From the NCBI GenBank assembly GCA_902785105.1, contig CACZXF010000011.1, positions 1 to 38,742 of the forward strand: a DNA stretch of 38,742 nt. Direction: 5' to 3'. How positions within the stretch are numbered: the first letter of the stretch is position 1; every line of letters begins with the position of its first letter. Below are positions 23,544 to 32,295 of this stretch, one piece after another. The translations under genes were made by a program, and so were the position numbers. Below the pieces are notes generated by a model that worked only from the letters and a program-made list of their open reading frames with translations, had not been told where the DNA came from and did no database searches. This stretch comes from an uncultured Eubacteriales bacterium. GTDB lineage: Bacteria; Bacillota; Clostridia; Christensenellales; Aristaeellaceae.

Positions 23544-26500
23544 ATGTTTGCCCATCTTCACCTGCACACGGAATACAGCCTGCTGGACGGCGCCTGCCGC
23601 ATCAAGCCGCTGATGGAAAAGCTGAAGGCGCTGGGCATGAAATCCTGCGCCATCACGGATCACGGCGTGATGTACGGCGTGGTGGATTTCTATCGGGAGG
23701 CGAAGGCGGCGGGCATTCATCCGGTGATCGGGTGCGAGGTCTATGTGTGCCCCGATATGAATAATAAAACCTCCGTGACGAGAGATTACAGCCATCTCAT
23801 TCTTCTTTGTGAGAATGAAGAAGGTTATCGAAATCTTTCACGAATGGTCAGCGAAGCGTTTATACGAGGCTATTATTACCGGCCCCGCGTGGATTACAAG
23901 CTGCTCTCTCAGTATTCTGGGGGACTGATCGCGCTGTCGGCCTGCCTTTCCGGCGACCTGCCAAAGCTCCTGCTGGACGGGCGCGAGGACGAGGCGCGGG
24001 AGATGGCGCAGAAATACATCGACATCTTCGGCAAGGACAACTTCTTCGTGGAGCTTCAGAACCACGGCATCCCGGAGGAGAGGCAGGTGCTGCCCAGGCT
24101 GGTGAAGCTGGCTCGTAAGATGGACATTCCCATGGTCTGCACCAACGACTGTCACTATCTGAGCCAGGAGGACGCCGACGCCCAGGAGGTGCTGCTGTGT
24201 ATCCAGACGGGCAAGACGCTATCCGATGAGAACCGCATGAAGATGCACTCGGACCAGCTCTATGTAAAATCCGAGGAGGAGATGCGCAAGCTCTTCCCGA
24301 ACTTCATTGACGCCATTGAGCGTACCGAGGAGATCGCCCAGCGCTGCCATGTGGACTTCGATTTCTCCACCACCCATCTGCCCGCCTTTCCGCTTCCGGA
24401 GGGCAAGACGGATAAGGGCTATCTGCGGGAGCTGTGCGAGGACGGGCTGATGCGCAAATACGGCCCGGAGCGGCAGGACGCCCGGGACCGCATGGAATAC
24501 GAGCTGGGCGTCATTGAATCCATGGGCTATGTGGATTACTTCCTCATCGTCTGGGATTTCATACACTTCGCCAAGACCCACGGCGTGGGCGTCGGGCCGG
24601 GGCGGGGGAGTGGGGCGGGGTCCATCGTGGCCTACGCGCTGGACATCACCGAGATTGACCCGCTGAAATATGCGCTGGTGTTCGAGCGCTTTCTGAACCC
24701 GGAGCGCGTGTCCATGCCCGATATCGACTGCGACTTCGACTACGAGCGCCGGGGCCGGGTGATCGACTACGTGCGCCGCCGCTACGGCGCGGACCATGTG
24801 GCGCAAATCATCACTTTCGGCACGATGGCCGCCCGCGCCGTCATCCGCGACGTAGGCCGCGTGATGGATATGAGCTATCAGCAGGTGGACGCCATCGCCA
24901 AGCAGGTGCCCTTTGAGCTGAACATCACCCTTGAAAAGGCGCTGAAGATGAACCCGGAGCTGAACAAGCTCTACGAGGGCGACCCCCAGGTCCACAAGCT
25001 CATCGACATGGCGCGGAAGCTGGAGGGCATGCCCCGTAATCCCTCCACCCACGCGGCGGGCGTGCTGATCACGGCGCGGCCGGTGGTGGATTACTGCCCC
25101 TTGCAGACCAACGACGATGTCATCACCACACAATTCCCCATGGGCACGGTGGAAGCGCTGGGCCTGCTGAAGATGGACTTTTTAGGGCTTCGGACACTCA
25201 ATGTCATCATGGACACCATCGAGATGGCACGGGACCGGCTCGGCCCGGACTTCAAGGCGTCGGACATCCCCATGGACGAGCCGGGGGTCTATAAGATGAT
25301 CTCCGCCGGCGACACCGAGGGCATATTCCAGTTGGAATCCTCGGGCATGACGTCCTTCCTGACCAACATGAAGCCGGGGAGCTTTGAGGACATCATCGCC
25401 GCCATCTCCCTCTATCGTCCCGGCCCGATGGAGTCCATTCCCCGCTACATCGCAGGCAAGCAGAACCCGGACAGCGTGCAGTATCTGACGCCGCAGCTCA
25501 AGCCCATACTGGATGTCACCTATGGCTGCATGGTCTATCAGGAGCAGGTCATGCAGATCGTCCGCGACCTGGCGGGCTATTCGATGGGAAGATCGGACCT
25601 TGTGCGCCGCGCAATGTCCAAGAAGAAGCACGACGTTATGGCCCGTGAGAAGGAGATATTCATACACGGGCAGGAGGAGGACGGCAAGGTGGTCGTCCCC
25701 GGCTGCGTGCGCAACGGCGTCAGCGAGGCCGCCGCCACCCGGCTGTTCGACGAGATGACCGCCTTCGCGTCCTACGCCTTCAACAAGTCCCACGCCGCTG
25801 CCTACGCCGTGGTGGCTGTGCAGACCGCTTGGCTCAAGCTCAAATTCCCGGTGGAATTCATGGCGGCCATGATGAATTCCATGAACGGCAACACCGACAA
25901 GATCGCGTTTTACATCCAGTATTGCCGCAAGAAGGGCATTGCCATTTTGCCACCGGATGTGAACCGCTCGCTGGAGAAGTTCACCGTGGACGACGCGAAC
26001 GGCAAGAAGGGCATACGCTTTGGCCTCGCGGGCATCAAGTCGCTGGGGCACAACGCCATCGAATCCCTGGTGAACGAGCGGGAAACCGGCGGCGATTACC
26101 GCGATCTGTACGACTTCATCAACCGCACCTCCGGGGCGGCGCTGAACAAGAAGGGCGTGGAGAGCCTCATCCGCGCCGGGGCCATGGACAGCCTGCCGGG
26201 GTATCGTTCTCAAAAGCTCCATGTCTACGAGAAGGCCATGGACGGAGCCAGCAGACAGCTCAAGAACATGGTGTCCGGGCAGATTTCGCTTTTCGCCATG
26301 GACGACGGTCTGGAAGCGCCGCCCCCGCCGATGCCTCAGATCGCGGAATTTGATTCTTTCACGCGATTGCAAATGGAGAAGGACACCACCGGCGTGTACA
26401 TCTCCGGTCACCCGCTGGACGCCTACGCGGAGCAGCTCAACAAGCTGAATGTCAACGCTCAGACCCTTGCGGAGCTCAGCGAGGCCCCGGACGGCGGCAT

Positions 26501-27041
26501 GTCCTGGGAACAGAAGACCGTGCGCATGGGCGGCCTCATCGCGGAAAAGAAGCTGAAGGCCACGAAGTCCGGCGGCATGATGGCCTTTGTGCAATTGGAG
26601 GACATGCTGGGCGTCACTGAGGTGCTGGTGTTCCCGAGGGTCTACGAGCGGGAGGCCGACCAGCTCCGTGAGGATGCCGCCGTGGTCATGACCGGCAAGC
26701 TGTCCGTCCGCGAGGACGAGGCCCCCAAGCTGCTGCTGGACCGCGTCGCGCCGCTCAAAGATATGGAGCTGCTGGACAAGGCGCCGCCTCGCCAGCCCTC
26801 ACGGTATGCGCCGCCGCCCCGCCGCACCTCCGGGCGAAAGCTCTATCTGAAGCTCACCGCCGAGACGCGGCCCAAAGCCCTGGCCATACTCGCCCAGACA
26901 CCCGGCAACATCTGCGTCATGCTCTACATGGCCGACGAGAAAAAGACCTATCAGGCCCCGAGGGATTACTGGGTGGATGAGGGTTATGACTTCGGCGCAC
27001 TGGCCAACCTCATCGGCCCTGACGCCATCGTGCTGAAATAG
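23544..27041 (+). CDS. dnaE: DNA polymerase III alpha subunit, DnaE
   Basis: This is a replicative or lesion-associated C-family polymerase of 1165 residues. Domains in order: PHP (HLHLHTEYSLLDGA near 4, CAITDHGVMYGV), polymerase palm with GPGRGSGAGS (351-360) and the catalytic acids in MPDIDCDFDY (Asp393, Asp395), fingers and thumb through DLVRRAMSKKKHDVM and FNKSHAAAYA, helix-hairpin-helix region, and a C-terminal OB fold (VRMGGLIAEKKLKA). The C-terminal proline-rich PPRQPSRYAPPPRR stretch is a linker. In Firmicutes with PolC, DnaE extends primers, so that role is likely if PolC is encoded elsewhere. It ends in TAG. Confidence 0.96.
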   Translation: MFAHLHLHTEYSLLDGACRIKPLMEKLKALGMKSCAITDHGVMYGVVDFYREAKAAGIHPVIGCEVYVCPDMNNKTSVTRDYSHLILLCENEEGYRNLSRMVSEAFIRGYYYRPRVDYKLLSQYSGGLIALSACLSGDLPKLLLDGREDEAREMAQKYIDIFGKDNFFVELQNHGIPEERQVLPRLVKLARKMDIPMVCTNDCHYLSQEDADAQEVLLCIQTGKTLSDENRMKMHSDQLYVKSEEEMRKLFPNFIDAIERTEEIAQRCHVDFDFSTTHLPAFPLPEGKTDKGYLRELCEDGLMRKYGPERQDARDRMEYELGVIESMGYVDYFLIVWDFIHFAKTHGVGVGPGRGSGAGSIVAYALDITEIDPLKYALVFERFLNPERVSMPDIDCDFDYERRGRVIDYVRRRYGADHVAQIITFGTMAARAVIRDVGRVMDMSYQQVDAIAKQVPFELNITLEKALKMNPELNKLYEGDPQVHKLIDMARKLEGMPRNPSTHAAGVLITARPVVDYCPLQTNDDVITTQFPMGTVEALGLLKMDFLGLRTLNVIMDTIEMARDRLGPDFKASDIPMDEPGVYKMISAGDTEGIFQLESSGMTSFLTNMKPGSFEDIIAAISLYRPGPMESIPRYIAGKQNPDSVQYLTPQLKPILDVTYGCMVYQEQVMQIVRDLAGYSMGRSDLVRRAMSKKKHDVMAREKEIFIHGQEEDGKVVVPGCVRNGVSEAAATRLFDEMTAFASYAFNKSHAAAYAVVAVQTAWLKLKFPVEFMAAMMNSMNGNTDKIAFYIQYCRKKGIAILPPDVNRSLEKFTVDDANGKKGIRFGLAGIKSLGHNAIESLVNERETGGDYRDLYDFINRTSGAALNKKGVESLIRAGAMDSLPGYRSQKLHVYEKAMDGASRQLKNMVSGQISLFAMDDGLEAPPPPMPQIAEFDSFTRLQMEKDTTGVYISGHPLDAYAEQLNKLNVNAQTLAELSEAPDGGMSWEQKTVRMGGLIAEKKLKATKSGGMMAFVQLEDMLGVTEVLVFPRVYEREADQLREDAAVVMTGKLSVREDEAPKLLLDRVAPLKDMELLDKAPPRQPSRYAPPPRRTSGRKLYLKLTAETRPKALAILAQTPGNICVMLYMADEKKTYQAPRDYWVDEGYDFGALANLIGPDAIVLK

Positions 27042-27240
27042 CGGCAACTATTGCCATGAGGGCGGCAACCTTAGATATACTTCAAAAAAGCGAGTGAAGA
27101 TTGCAAAGAAATACCCCGAGGATGATGAGCAGTCCTTTAAGAGTGAGTCTACTGATTCGGACTGGCTGCTGGTGTAGTATAAAGGTCAGAACGCCTGGAT
27201 TTTCAGGCAGTTATGGAAACAAAATAATATCATGAACAAT
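27042..27240 (+). pseudogene. Coding-like remnant downstream of dnaE, interrupted by TAG
   Basis: In a different frame from dnaE, sequence to 27174 reads like protein: LRYTSKKRVKIAKKYPEDD then SFKSESTDSDWLLV. It is stopped by TAG at 27175-27177 and continues in the same frame as YKGQNAWIFRQLWKQ. No start with a ribosome site is visible. It is best read as the decayed tail of a small gene. The terminator at 27241 follows. Confidence 0.35.
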
Positions 27241-27268
27241 GGGCTCTGCTTTCGGGCAGGGCTCTTTT
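27241..27268 (+). terminator. Terminator downstream of dnaE
   Basis: GGGCTCTGC (27241-27249) pairs with GCAGGGCTC (27256-27264), using two G-U pairs, and is followed by TTTT. It lies about 200 bases after dnaE. From there to 27371 nothing further is recognised. Confidence 0.6.
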
Positions 27269-27371
27269 GGTGGTTGCCATAAGAGGTTTTGTTCTGTGGA
27301 TAATGGAGAATACAGCTACAGACAATCCCCCGGAATGGAAGTGATCATGATGACAACGAAGTTAAGCTGAT

Positions 27372-27851
27372 TCAGATGAGGAGGAGAATGCCGGCGATGA
27401 CCGCCGCGCCGATCAGCCATATTGCCGTGAGGATTCCACGCTTTTTCAGCACCTGCGGCCAGGTTTGCACGAAGGGAATGACCTCGGTACCCGGGATGAT
27501 CCAGAACCGGCTGTGGCCCACCCATAATCGGTCGATCACAATGCCGTCATACCAGTTCATCACTTCCAGAAACAGCAGCGCCTGACGGTATACGGGCCAG
27601 AAGCCATAAACGCCATTCCAGACGCGAATGATCAGTATGAGCGCCGCCGCCATGACCGCGAAGAAAGCGGTCATGAAGCGCCGTCGCCTGTAACGGACCG
27701 TCTCCCGGTCCGTCAATCCCAGTTCATACACCTTCTCCTGCACCGGCTTTGGATAGAAGAAAAGGCCGTTCAGAGCGTTGCCGCCCACCCCAAGTTTCAC
27801 CATCAGCGTGAACAGGGCGCAATAGAGGAACAGTTGAATAATAATCCGCAT
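27372..27851 (-). CDS. Integral membrane protein with NWYDGIVIDRLWVGHSRFW motif
   Basis: The 159-residue product has four likely membrane helices: about 2-18, 60-78, 85-100 (weaker) and 137-157. Between them is the striking block NWYDGIVIDRLWVGHSRFW, which I recall as conserved in a clostridial membrane family of unknown function. The polar residues (Asp, His, Arg) placed at a membrane face suggest a functional site, but no activity is known to me. The start at 27851 follows GGAAGTGAG, inside the end of the methyltransferase gene and five bases after its stop. It is the last gene of the minus-strand set. Confidence 0.7.
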   Translation of the reverse strand: MRIIIQLFLYCALFTLMVKLGVGGNALNGLFFYPKPVQEKVYELGLTDRETVRYRRRRFMTAFFAVMAAALILIIRVWNGVYGFWPVYRQALLFLEVMNWYDGIVIDRLWVGHSRFWIIPGTEVIPFVQTWPQVLKKRGILTAIWLIGAAVIAGILLLI

Positions 27852-27856
27852 GACGC

Positions 27857-28537
27857 TCACTTCCTGCAACGGAAACAGCCGATGCCTTCATATCGGGCGA
27901 CATCGACTTCCGAATACATCTTTGACAGCCGTATTCGCAGGCTTTCTTCCGTCTCATAGGGCGGCGTGAAGAAGCCCTTGGGCTGGTACAGGTGCTTGAT
28001 GAACCAATCCGTCCGCTTGCAGCCGCTCTGGATGTAGAAGCAGCCGCAGAAGGTGCCGCCGGGCTTCAGCACACGAAAGGTCTCCTTGTATGCCGCTTCC
28101 TTGTCAGGGAAGGCGTGAAAGCCGTTGAGGGAGAGCACGATATCGAAGCTCGCATCCTCGAAGGGCAGCGCGCCGACGTCGCCCTGCATAAAGCGCACAT
28201 GCTCAATTTTGAGTTGCTTTGCCCGCGCCTGCGCCGCCGACATCATGTCGGGCGAATAATCCAGGCAGGTGATGTCCGCCTTGGGAAGGTCCCGGTAGAC
28301 CGGAATGGTCAGCACCCCCGTGCCCACCGGCACCTCCAGCAGCTTTCCTGAGAAATCCTCCGGCACGCCGGACAGGGCGCGTTCCAGATAGCGGGCATTC
28401 TTCTCGCCGTCCATGTTCCATACGACCCGGCAGATCGCCTTTCCCAGGAGCGTGGAATAGGTCATCATGCCGTCATAGAAGCTGGCCTGCCCGCCGGCCA
28501 TTCGGTAGGCGCTTTTGATTTGATCCTTTCTCGTCAT
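27857..28537 (-). CDS. Class I SAM-dependent methyltransferase
   Basis: The 226-residue protein has a Rossmann methyltransferase core: motif I LLEVPVGTGVLTIPV (the usual acidic-GxGxG loop), motif II CLDYSPDMMSAAQARA, QGDVGALPFEDASFDIVLSLNGFHAF and FRVLKPGGTFCGCFY. This is the UbiE/COQ5-like small-molecule type. The C-terminal region has several cysteines (CFRCRK). The start at 28537 uses ATG with AAAGGGTGA upstream; a GTG nine bases earlier is the alternative. It sits between the ATC-hydrolase-family gene (12-base gap) and the membrane protein. The substrate is unknown. Confidence 0.85.
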   Translation of the reverse strand: MTRKDQIKSAYRMAGGQASFYDGMMTYSTLLGKAICRVVWNMDGEKNARYLERALSGVPEDFSGKLLEVPVGTGVLTIPVYRDLPKADITCLDYSPDMMSAAQARAKQLKIEHVRFMQGDVGALPFEDASFDIVLSLNGFHAFPDKEAAYKETFRVLKPGGTFCGCFYIQSGCKRTDWFIKHLYQPKGFFTPPYETEESLRIRLSKMYSEVDVARYEGIGCFRCRK

Positions 28538-28549
28538 AGCTTTCACCCT

Positions 28550-29257
28550 TTACTTTTTTACGCTGAGAAGCAGCCCATTTTCCGCCTTTACCAGATCATA
28601 CGCCGCCGCGATGGGGTGTCTGTCGCCGACGATCAGATAATCGCAGCGGTCCGCCGTGCAGCACGTCCCCTCGCGGATCAGAGTCGCGTGGAGCGCCTGC
28701 ATGGCCAGGTGATCGCAGTTGCACATCACGGGGAGCACATCCTCCATGTGATGTCGTTTGGCGAACTCCGCGTTGGGACATTGTGTGAAGCAGTAGCGAA
28801 CGACGCCGTCCTCATAGGTATAGCCACCCATGCGGAAGGACGCCGGGAACCGCTGGATCTCCTCGACTCGGATGTCGCTCGCTCTTTTGAAAATTCGATT
28901 CGCCAGCCGGCTGTCCGGCGTGCGGTTCAGATTGAATACCCTGCCGAGGAGGTTATAGACCCCCATAAAGCATTCGTAGATGTCCTGCTGGACGTCTTCC
29001 AGCGGAGGCTTGTCCGGGATCACCCGGTACCAGGCGAAGATGAGTATGGGGTCGTAAATACTGGTGGTCATCCTCACCCCGCCCAGCGCGGGCTCATCCT
29101 TCAGATATTCGCAGTATTGCAGTTGAATCTTTTCCCACAATTCCGCCGCCGTCCGTTCATCGTACCAGCGGTGCAGCAGCTTTTGAACGCACTTTTTGAC
29201 GTTCTTCGTGTAGATCGCGTGCTTTGTGCGATCAAACGGCAAATCCTTTTCCCGCAT
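28550..29257 (-). CDS. L-2-amino-thiazoline-4-carboxylate (ATC) hydrolase family protein
   Basis: The 235-residue product matches the ATC_hydrolase family by its C-terminal half: CPNAEFAKRHHMEDVLPVMC, CNCDHLAMQALHATLIREGT and CCTADRCDYLIVGD. The founding members open a thiazoline ring on the way to cysteine, but most family members have no tested activity. Seven cysteines lie in the last 80 residues, so a metal or catalytic thiol site is likely. The start at 29257 is chosen because TGGAGGT is seven bases upstream; an ATG two codons earlier is too close. It is the first gene of the minus-strand set, facing the divergent methyltransferase operon. Confidence 0.75.
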   Translation of the reverse strand: MREKDLPFDRTKHAIYTKNVKKCVQKLLHRWYDERTAAELWEKIQLQYCEYLKDEPALGGVRMTTSIYDPILIFAWYRVIPDKPPLEDVQQDIYECFMGVYNLLGRVFNLNRTPDSRLANRIFKRASDIRVEEIQRFPASFRMGGYTYEDGVVRYCFTQCPNAEFAKRHHMEDVLPVMCNCDHLAMQALHATLIREGTCCTADRCDYLIVGDRHPIAAAYDLVKAENGLLLSVKK

Positions 29258-29333
29258 CGTCATACCTCCAGACAAGTTCCACCGTGCGCTTCAGGATTTC
29301 ATATATCCAGCTCATCTTCCATTGCCTTTCATG

Positions 29334-29351
29334 AGTTAGCTATATATTACT
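29334..29351. promoter_or_regulatory. Operator-like inverted repeat, site A
   Basis: AGTTAG-CTATAT-ATTACT has one perfect and one partial half of the RTTAG-N6-CTAAY pattern. It lies 77 bases from the ATC-hydrolase start and near a weak minus-strand promoter candidate (TTGACG at 29365-29360). Read on the minus strand it is close to site B. A further looser copy, GTTAG-TTTTAA-CAAAT, lies at 29382-29397. Confidence 0.45.
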
Positions 29352-29402
29352 GCCTTGAACGTCAAACTTCAATATGTTTGTGTTAGTTTTAACAAATAGC
29401 TC

Positions 29403-29430
29403 TTGCATTTCCCGCTTTGTGAGGTATAAT
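29403..29430 (+). promoter_or_regulatory. Promoter of the plus-strand methyltransferase operon
   Basis: TTGCAT (29403-29408) and TATAAT (29425-29430) are 16 bases apart. The predicted start near 29437 lies inside operator site B, so a bound regulator would block transcription. Confidence 0.65.
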
Positions 29431-29432
29431 AA

Positions 29433-29450
29433 AGTAAGCTATAACTAACT
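29433..29450. promoter_or_regulatory. Operator-like inverted repeat, site B
   Basis: AGTAAG-CTATAA-CTAACT is an inverted repeat with five of six arm pairs matching. It sits directly after the -10 of the methyltransferase operon. It shares the RTTAG-N6-CTAAY pattern with sites at 33132 and 36894. Confidence 0.55.
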
Positions 29451-29469
29451 TAATGAAGGGGTGAAGAAT

Positions 29470-30105
29470 ATGGGACTTTTCAAGGATTATGTGAGCCAGA
29501 CCCGCAAGCCGGAGGGCTTTCTGGGAAAGCTGATGCTGAACGGCATGAATTCCGGACACGCGAAGATGGCGGATTGGGGCTTTACACATTTGCCAGCTTT
29601 GACCCCGGAGAAGGCGGCAGATCTGGGCTGCGGCGGCGGACGGAACGCCGGTGAGCTGCTAAAGTTGTATCCCACGGCGCATGTGACCGCCATCGACTAT
29701 TCCGAGCTGTCCGTGGAAAAGGCCCGAGAATACAACCGGGATATGATCGCCGCGGGACGCTGCGAAGTACAGCAGGGAGATGTATCCAATCTCAAGCTGC
29801 CCACCGGGTCATTCGATCTCGCTACAGCCTTTGAAACCATCTACTTCTGGCAGGGACTGGAGAAGTGCTTTGGGCAGGTGGCGAAGGTGCTCAAGCCGGG
29901 CGGATATTTCATGATCTGCAATGAATCCGACGGAACAGACGCCGCGAGCCTGAAATTCGAGAAGATCATTGACGGTATGAAGAACCATACCATAGAGGAG
30001 ATCGAAGGGGCGCTGAGGGCGGCGGGCTTTTCCGAAGTGAAGAGCGACCATCATCCTTCCAAGCCGTGGATCACGGTGCTGGCGAGAAAGCAAGGGGGAC
30101 AGTGA
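29470..30105 (+). CDS. Class I SAM-dependent methyltransferase
   Basis: The 211-residue enzyme shows motif I AADLGCGGGRNAGELL, motif II TAIDYSELSVEKAREYN, QGDVSNLKLPTGSFDLATAF and VLKPGGYFMICNESDG. The ETIYFWQGLEKCF segment is a recognisable signature of a common clostridial methyltransferase group of unknown substrate. The start at 29470 (ATG) has GAAGGGG eight bases upstream; a GTG at 29461 overlaps that site and is rejected. It is the first gene of a five-gene operon, one base from the next start. Confidence 0.87.
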   Translation: MGLFKDYVSQTRKPEGFLGKLMLNGMNSGHAKMADWGFTHLPALTPEKAADLGCGGGRNAGELLKLYPTAHVTAIDYSELSVEKAREYNRDMIAAGRCEVQQGDVSNLKLPTGSFDLATAFETIYFWQGLEKCFGQVAKVLKPGGYFMICNESDGTDAASLKFEKIIDGMKNHTIEEIEGALRAAGFSEVKSDHHPSKPWITVLARKQGGQ

Positions 30106-30106
30106 T

Positions 30107-30886
30107 ATGAAACCTGATTACAAGAACTGGATGCCCAAGGGCATGATCTGGTCCTTTCTGGGCGGGGCGATCGGCTGTGGAATCATTGCGATTGTTCTGA
30201 ACCTGTTGTTGAACGGCACGTTGAGAACCGTGCTGACGGTCATCTTTGCGCTGTTGGCGATCATTTTCTGCGGATTGACCATATGGATGGCGCTGATGCA
30301 TCGCGCGTTCAGCTATGACGGCAAGCGCCAGATGTCCCGGCAGATCATCGAGGGCACGGCGGCATATGTAAAGCTCCCACGGGGCGGCAGGTGCCTGGAC
30401 GTGGGCTGCGGCAGCGGCGCGCTGGCCATCGCCGTCGCCAAACGCAATCCTCAGGCGGAGATCGTGGGCATCGACCGGTGGGGCAAGGAGTACGCCTCCT
30501 TCAGCAGGAAGCTGTGCGAAAACAACGCGAGGGCCGAGGGTGTGAAGAATACCGCCTTCCAGCAAGGCGACGCCACGCGCCTCGAATTTGCCGATGAGGC
30601 CTTCGATGCCGTGGTCAGCAACTATGTTTACCACAACATCCCCGGCGACCGGCAGCAATACCTGCTGGAGACACTGAGGACGCTTAAAAAGGGTGGCGCT
30701 TTCGCGCTTCACGACATCTTTTCCCAATCCAAGTACGGCGACATGCAGGCATTTGTGAAGCAGCTTCGGGATATGGGTTATCAGAAGGTGGAGCTGATCG
30801 ACACCACCGACGGGAAGTTCATGACGAAATTCGAGGCGGGCTGGATGGCACTGAGCGGTTCGGCATTGCTGACGGGAATCAAGTGA
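30107..30886 (+). CDS. Membrane-anchored class I SAM-dependent methyltransferase
   Basis: The 259-residue protein begins with two membrane helices (about 13-33 and 41-63), followed by a cytoplasmic methyltransferase domain. Motifs are CLDVGCGSGALAIAVAKR, IVGIDRWGKEYASFSRK, QQGDATRLEFADEAFDAVVS and LRTLKKGGAFALHDIF. The anchor suggests a membrane-embedded or hydrophobic substrate. The start follows AGGGGG and lies one base after the previous stop. Family function is unknown to me. Confidence 0.85.
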   Translation: MKPDYKNWMPKGMIWSFLGGAIGCGIIAIVLNLLLNGTLRTVLTVIFALLAIIFCGLTIWMALMHRAFSYDGKRQMSRQIIEGTAAYVKLPRGGRCLDVGCGSGALAIAVAKRNPQAEIVGIDRWGKEYASFSRKLCENNARAEGVKNTAFQQGDATRLEFADEAFDAVVSNYVYHNIPGDRQQYLLETLRTLKKGGAFALHDIFSQSKYGDMQAFVKQLRDMGYQKVELIDTTDGKFMTKFEAGWMALSGSALLTGIK

Positions 30887-30896
30887 GGGATTGCCT

Positions 30897-31673
30897 ATGA
30901 AATTTACAGAAATGGGCAGGCCGGATGGCAAGACCGTGCTGCTGCTGCCGGGCACAGCCTGCACCTGGGAGATCAATTTCCACACGGTCATCGACCGGCT
31001 GGCCGAGCGTTATCATCTGATATGCGTCAATTACGACGGCTTCGACGATGAGAAGGCGACAAAGCCCTTCACGGACATGCTGACCGTGACCGGGAAGATT
31101 GAGGATTACATCATCGCAAACCATGGCGGGCGCGTGGATGGGGCCTATGGCTCCTCGCTGGGCGGCAGCTTCGTGGGGCTGCTGATCCAGCGCCGGCGTA
31201 TCCATATCGACCACGGCTTCATCGGCTCCTCCGATCTCGATCAGGGCAGCCCCGTCGTCGCCCGGATTATGACCTGGATCGTGGGGCGGTGGATTGCGGG
31301 CGCGGCGAAGAGCGACAAGAAGCGACAGAAGCTCAAGGACATGCTGGTTAAGAACTTCGGCATGGACATGGACCCCGAGACGGATGCCTTCATGGATGAA
31401 TTCGCAGGAAGCATGGTCTCGCTGCATCCAAGGACGGTAGCGCGGGAGTTCTATTCAGACTATGTGACGCCGCTGGAGGATGACATCCACGTCGATGGCA
31501 CCACGGTACACATCATCTACGCCCTGAAGATGGGGCCCAAGTACGAGAAGCGCTACATGCAGCACTTCCGCGACCCGGACATCATCCGCTTTGACATGCA
31601 GCACGAGGCGTGGATCTTCCAGAGCCAGTGGACGCAGCCCATACTGGACGCCATCGCGGAGCGCATGAATTAA
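30897..31673 (+). CDS. Alpha/beta-fold hydrolase
   Basis: The 258-residue product has an early oxyanion strand TVLLLPGTACTWE and a nucleophile elbow YGSSLGGSF (GxSxG, serine near residue 90). A likely catalytic histidine is in DMQHEAWIF near the C-terminus. No signal peptide is present. The lid region has IVGRWIAGAAKSDKKRQKL, partly amphipathic. The start ATG 30897 has GAGGGA seven bases upstream; the TTG at 30891 is rejected. Placed between methyltransferases, it may cut or form an ester or thioester intermediate, which is inference only. Confidence 0.78.
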   Translation: MKFTEMGRPDGKTVLLLPGTACTWEINFHTVIDRLAERYHLICVNYDGFDDEKATKPFTDMLTVTGKIEDYIIANHGGRVDGAYGSSLGGSFVGLLIQRRRIHIDHGFIGSSDLDQGSPVVARIMTWIVGRWIAGAAKSDKKRQKLKDMLVKNFGMDMDPETDAFMDEFAGSMVSLHPRTVAREFYSDYVTPLEDDIHVDGTTVHIIYALKMGPKYEKRYMQHFRDPDIIRFDMQHEAWIFQSQWTQPILDAIAERMN

Positions 31674-31686
31674 GGGAGGAACCATC

Positions 31687-32292
31687 ATGTTCTGGGACAG
31701 CGTAGCCGGAGTATACGACATCTTCGTCAATGTCATCAACCGAAAGACCCATCAGACATTGAGGAAGATCGTCGCGGAACAGATACAACCGGGCGACAAC
31801 GTGCTGGAATGTGCCTGCGGGACGGGACTGCTCACCGAGGTCATCGCGCCGAGGTGCGAGCGCCTGACGGCCACGGATTTTGCGCCAAAGATGCTCGCGC
31901 GGGCGAAGAAGAATTGTGCTGCGTACGGCAACATCACCTTTGAACCGGCGGACATTACAGCGCTCAATTACCCCGATAACAGCTTCGACGCGGTGGTTGC
32001 CGGGAACGTGATCCACCTGCTGGACGAGCCCATGAAGGCGATTCACGAGCTGGACCGCGTGTGCAAACCCGGTGGAAAGCTGATCATCCCGACCTACATG
32101 AACCGGGATAAAACGGGGAAAACCAGCGGCTTTGCCAGTGCGGTGGGTAAGGCCGGGGCGGACTTCAAGCGGCAGTTCACGGTGGAGAGCTACCGGCAGT
32201 TCTTCCTGGACGCGGGTTACGGCGATGTGACGGTACAGCTTGCCGAGGGACGCATTCCCTGCGCCGCAGCCATGATGAAGAAGGGGATGTGA
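31687..32292 (+). CDS. Class I SAM-dependent methyltransferase
   Basis: The 201-residue enzyme starts MFWDSVAGVYDIFVNVINRK, the UbiE/phospholipid-methyltransferase type of opening. Motifs follow: VLECACGTGLLTEVIA, LTATDFAPKMLARAKK, EPADITALNYPDNSFDAVVA and VCKPGGKLIIPTYMNR. A GGGAGGA site precedes the ATG, 13 bases after the hydrolase gene. It is the third methyltransferase of the operon and differs from the other two in motif detail, so they are not recent duplicates. Confidence 0.86.
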   Translation: MFWDSVAGVYDIFVNVINRKTHQTLRKIVAEQIQPGDNVLECACGTGLLTEVIAPRCERLTATDFAPKMLARAKKNCAAYGNITFEPADITALNYPDNSFDAVVAGNVIHLLDEPMKAIHELDRVCKPGGKLIIPTYMNRDKTGKTSGFASAVGKAGADFKRQFTVESYRQFFLDAGYGDVTVQLAEGRIPCAAAMMKKGM

Positions 32293-32295
32293 CGG

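Noticed and set aside
25182-26594. A 470-codon minus-strand open frame opposite dnaE
   Set aside because: Lies wholly within the dnaE polymerase gene and shows no domain or ribosome site.
29280-29460. A regulator gene between the two divergent methyltransferase sets
   Set aside because: No open frame with a helix-turn-helix or ribosome site exists in the gap; the regulator must lie elsewhere.
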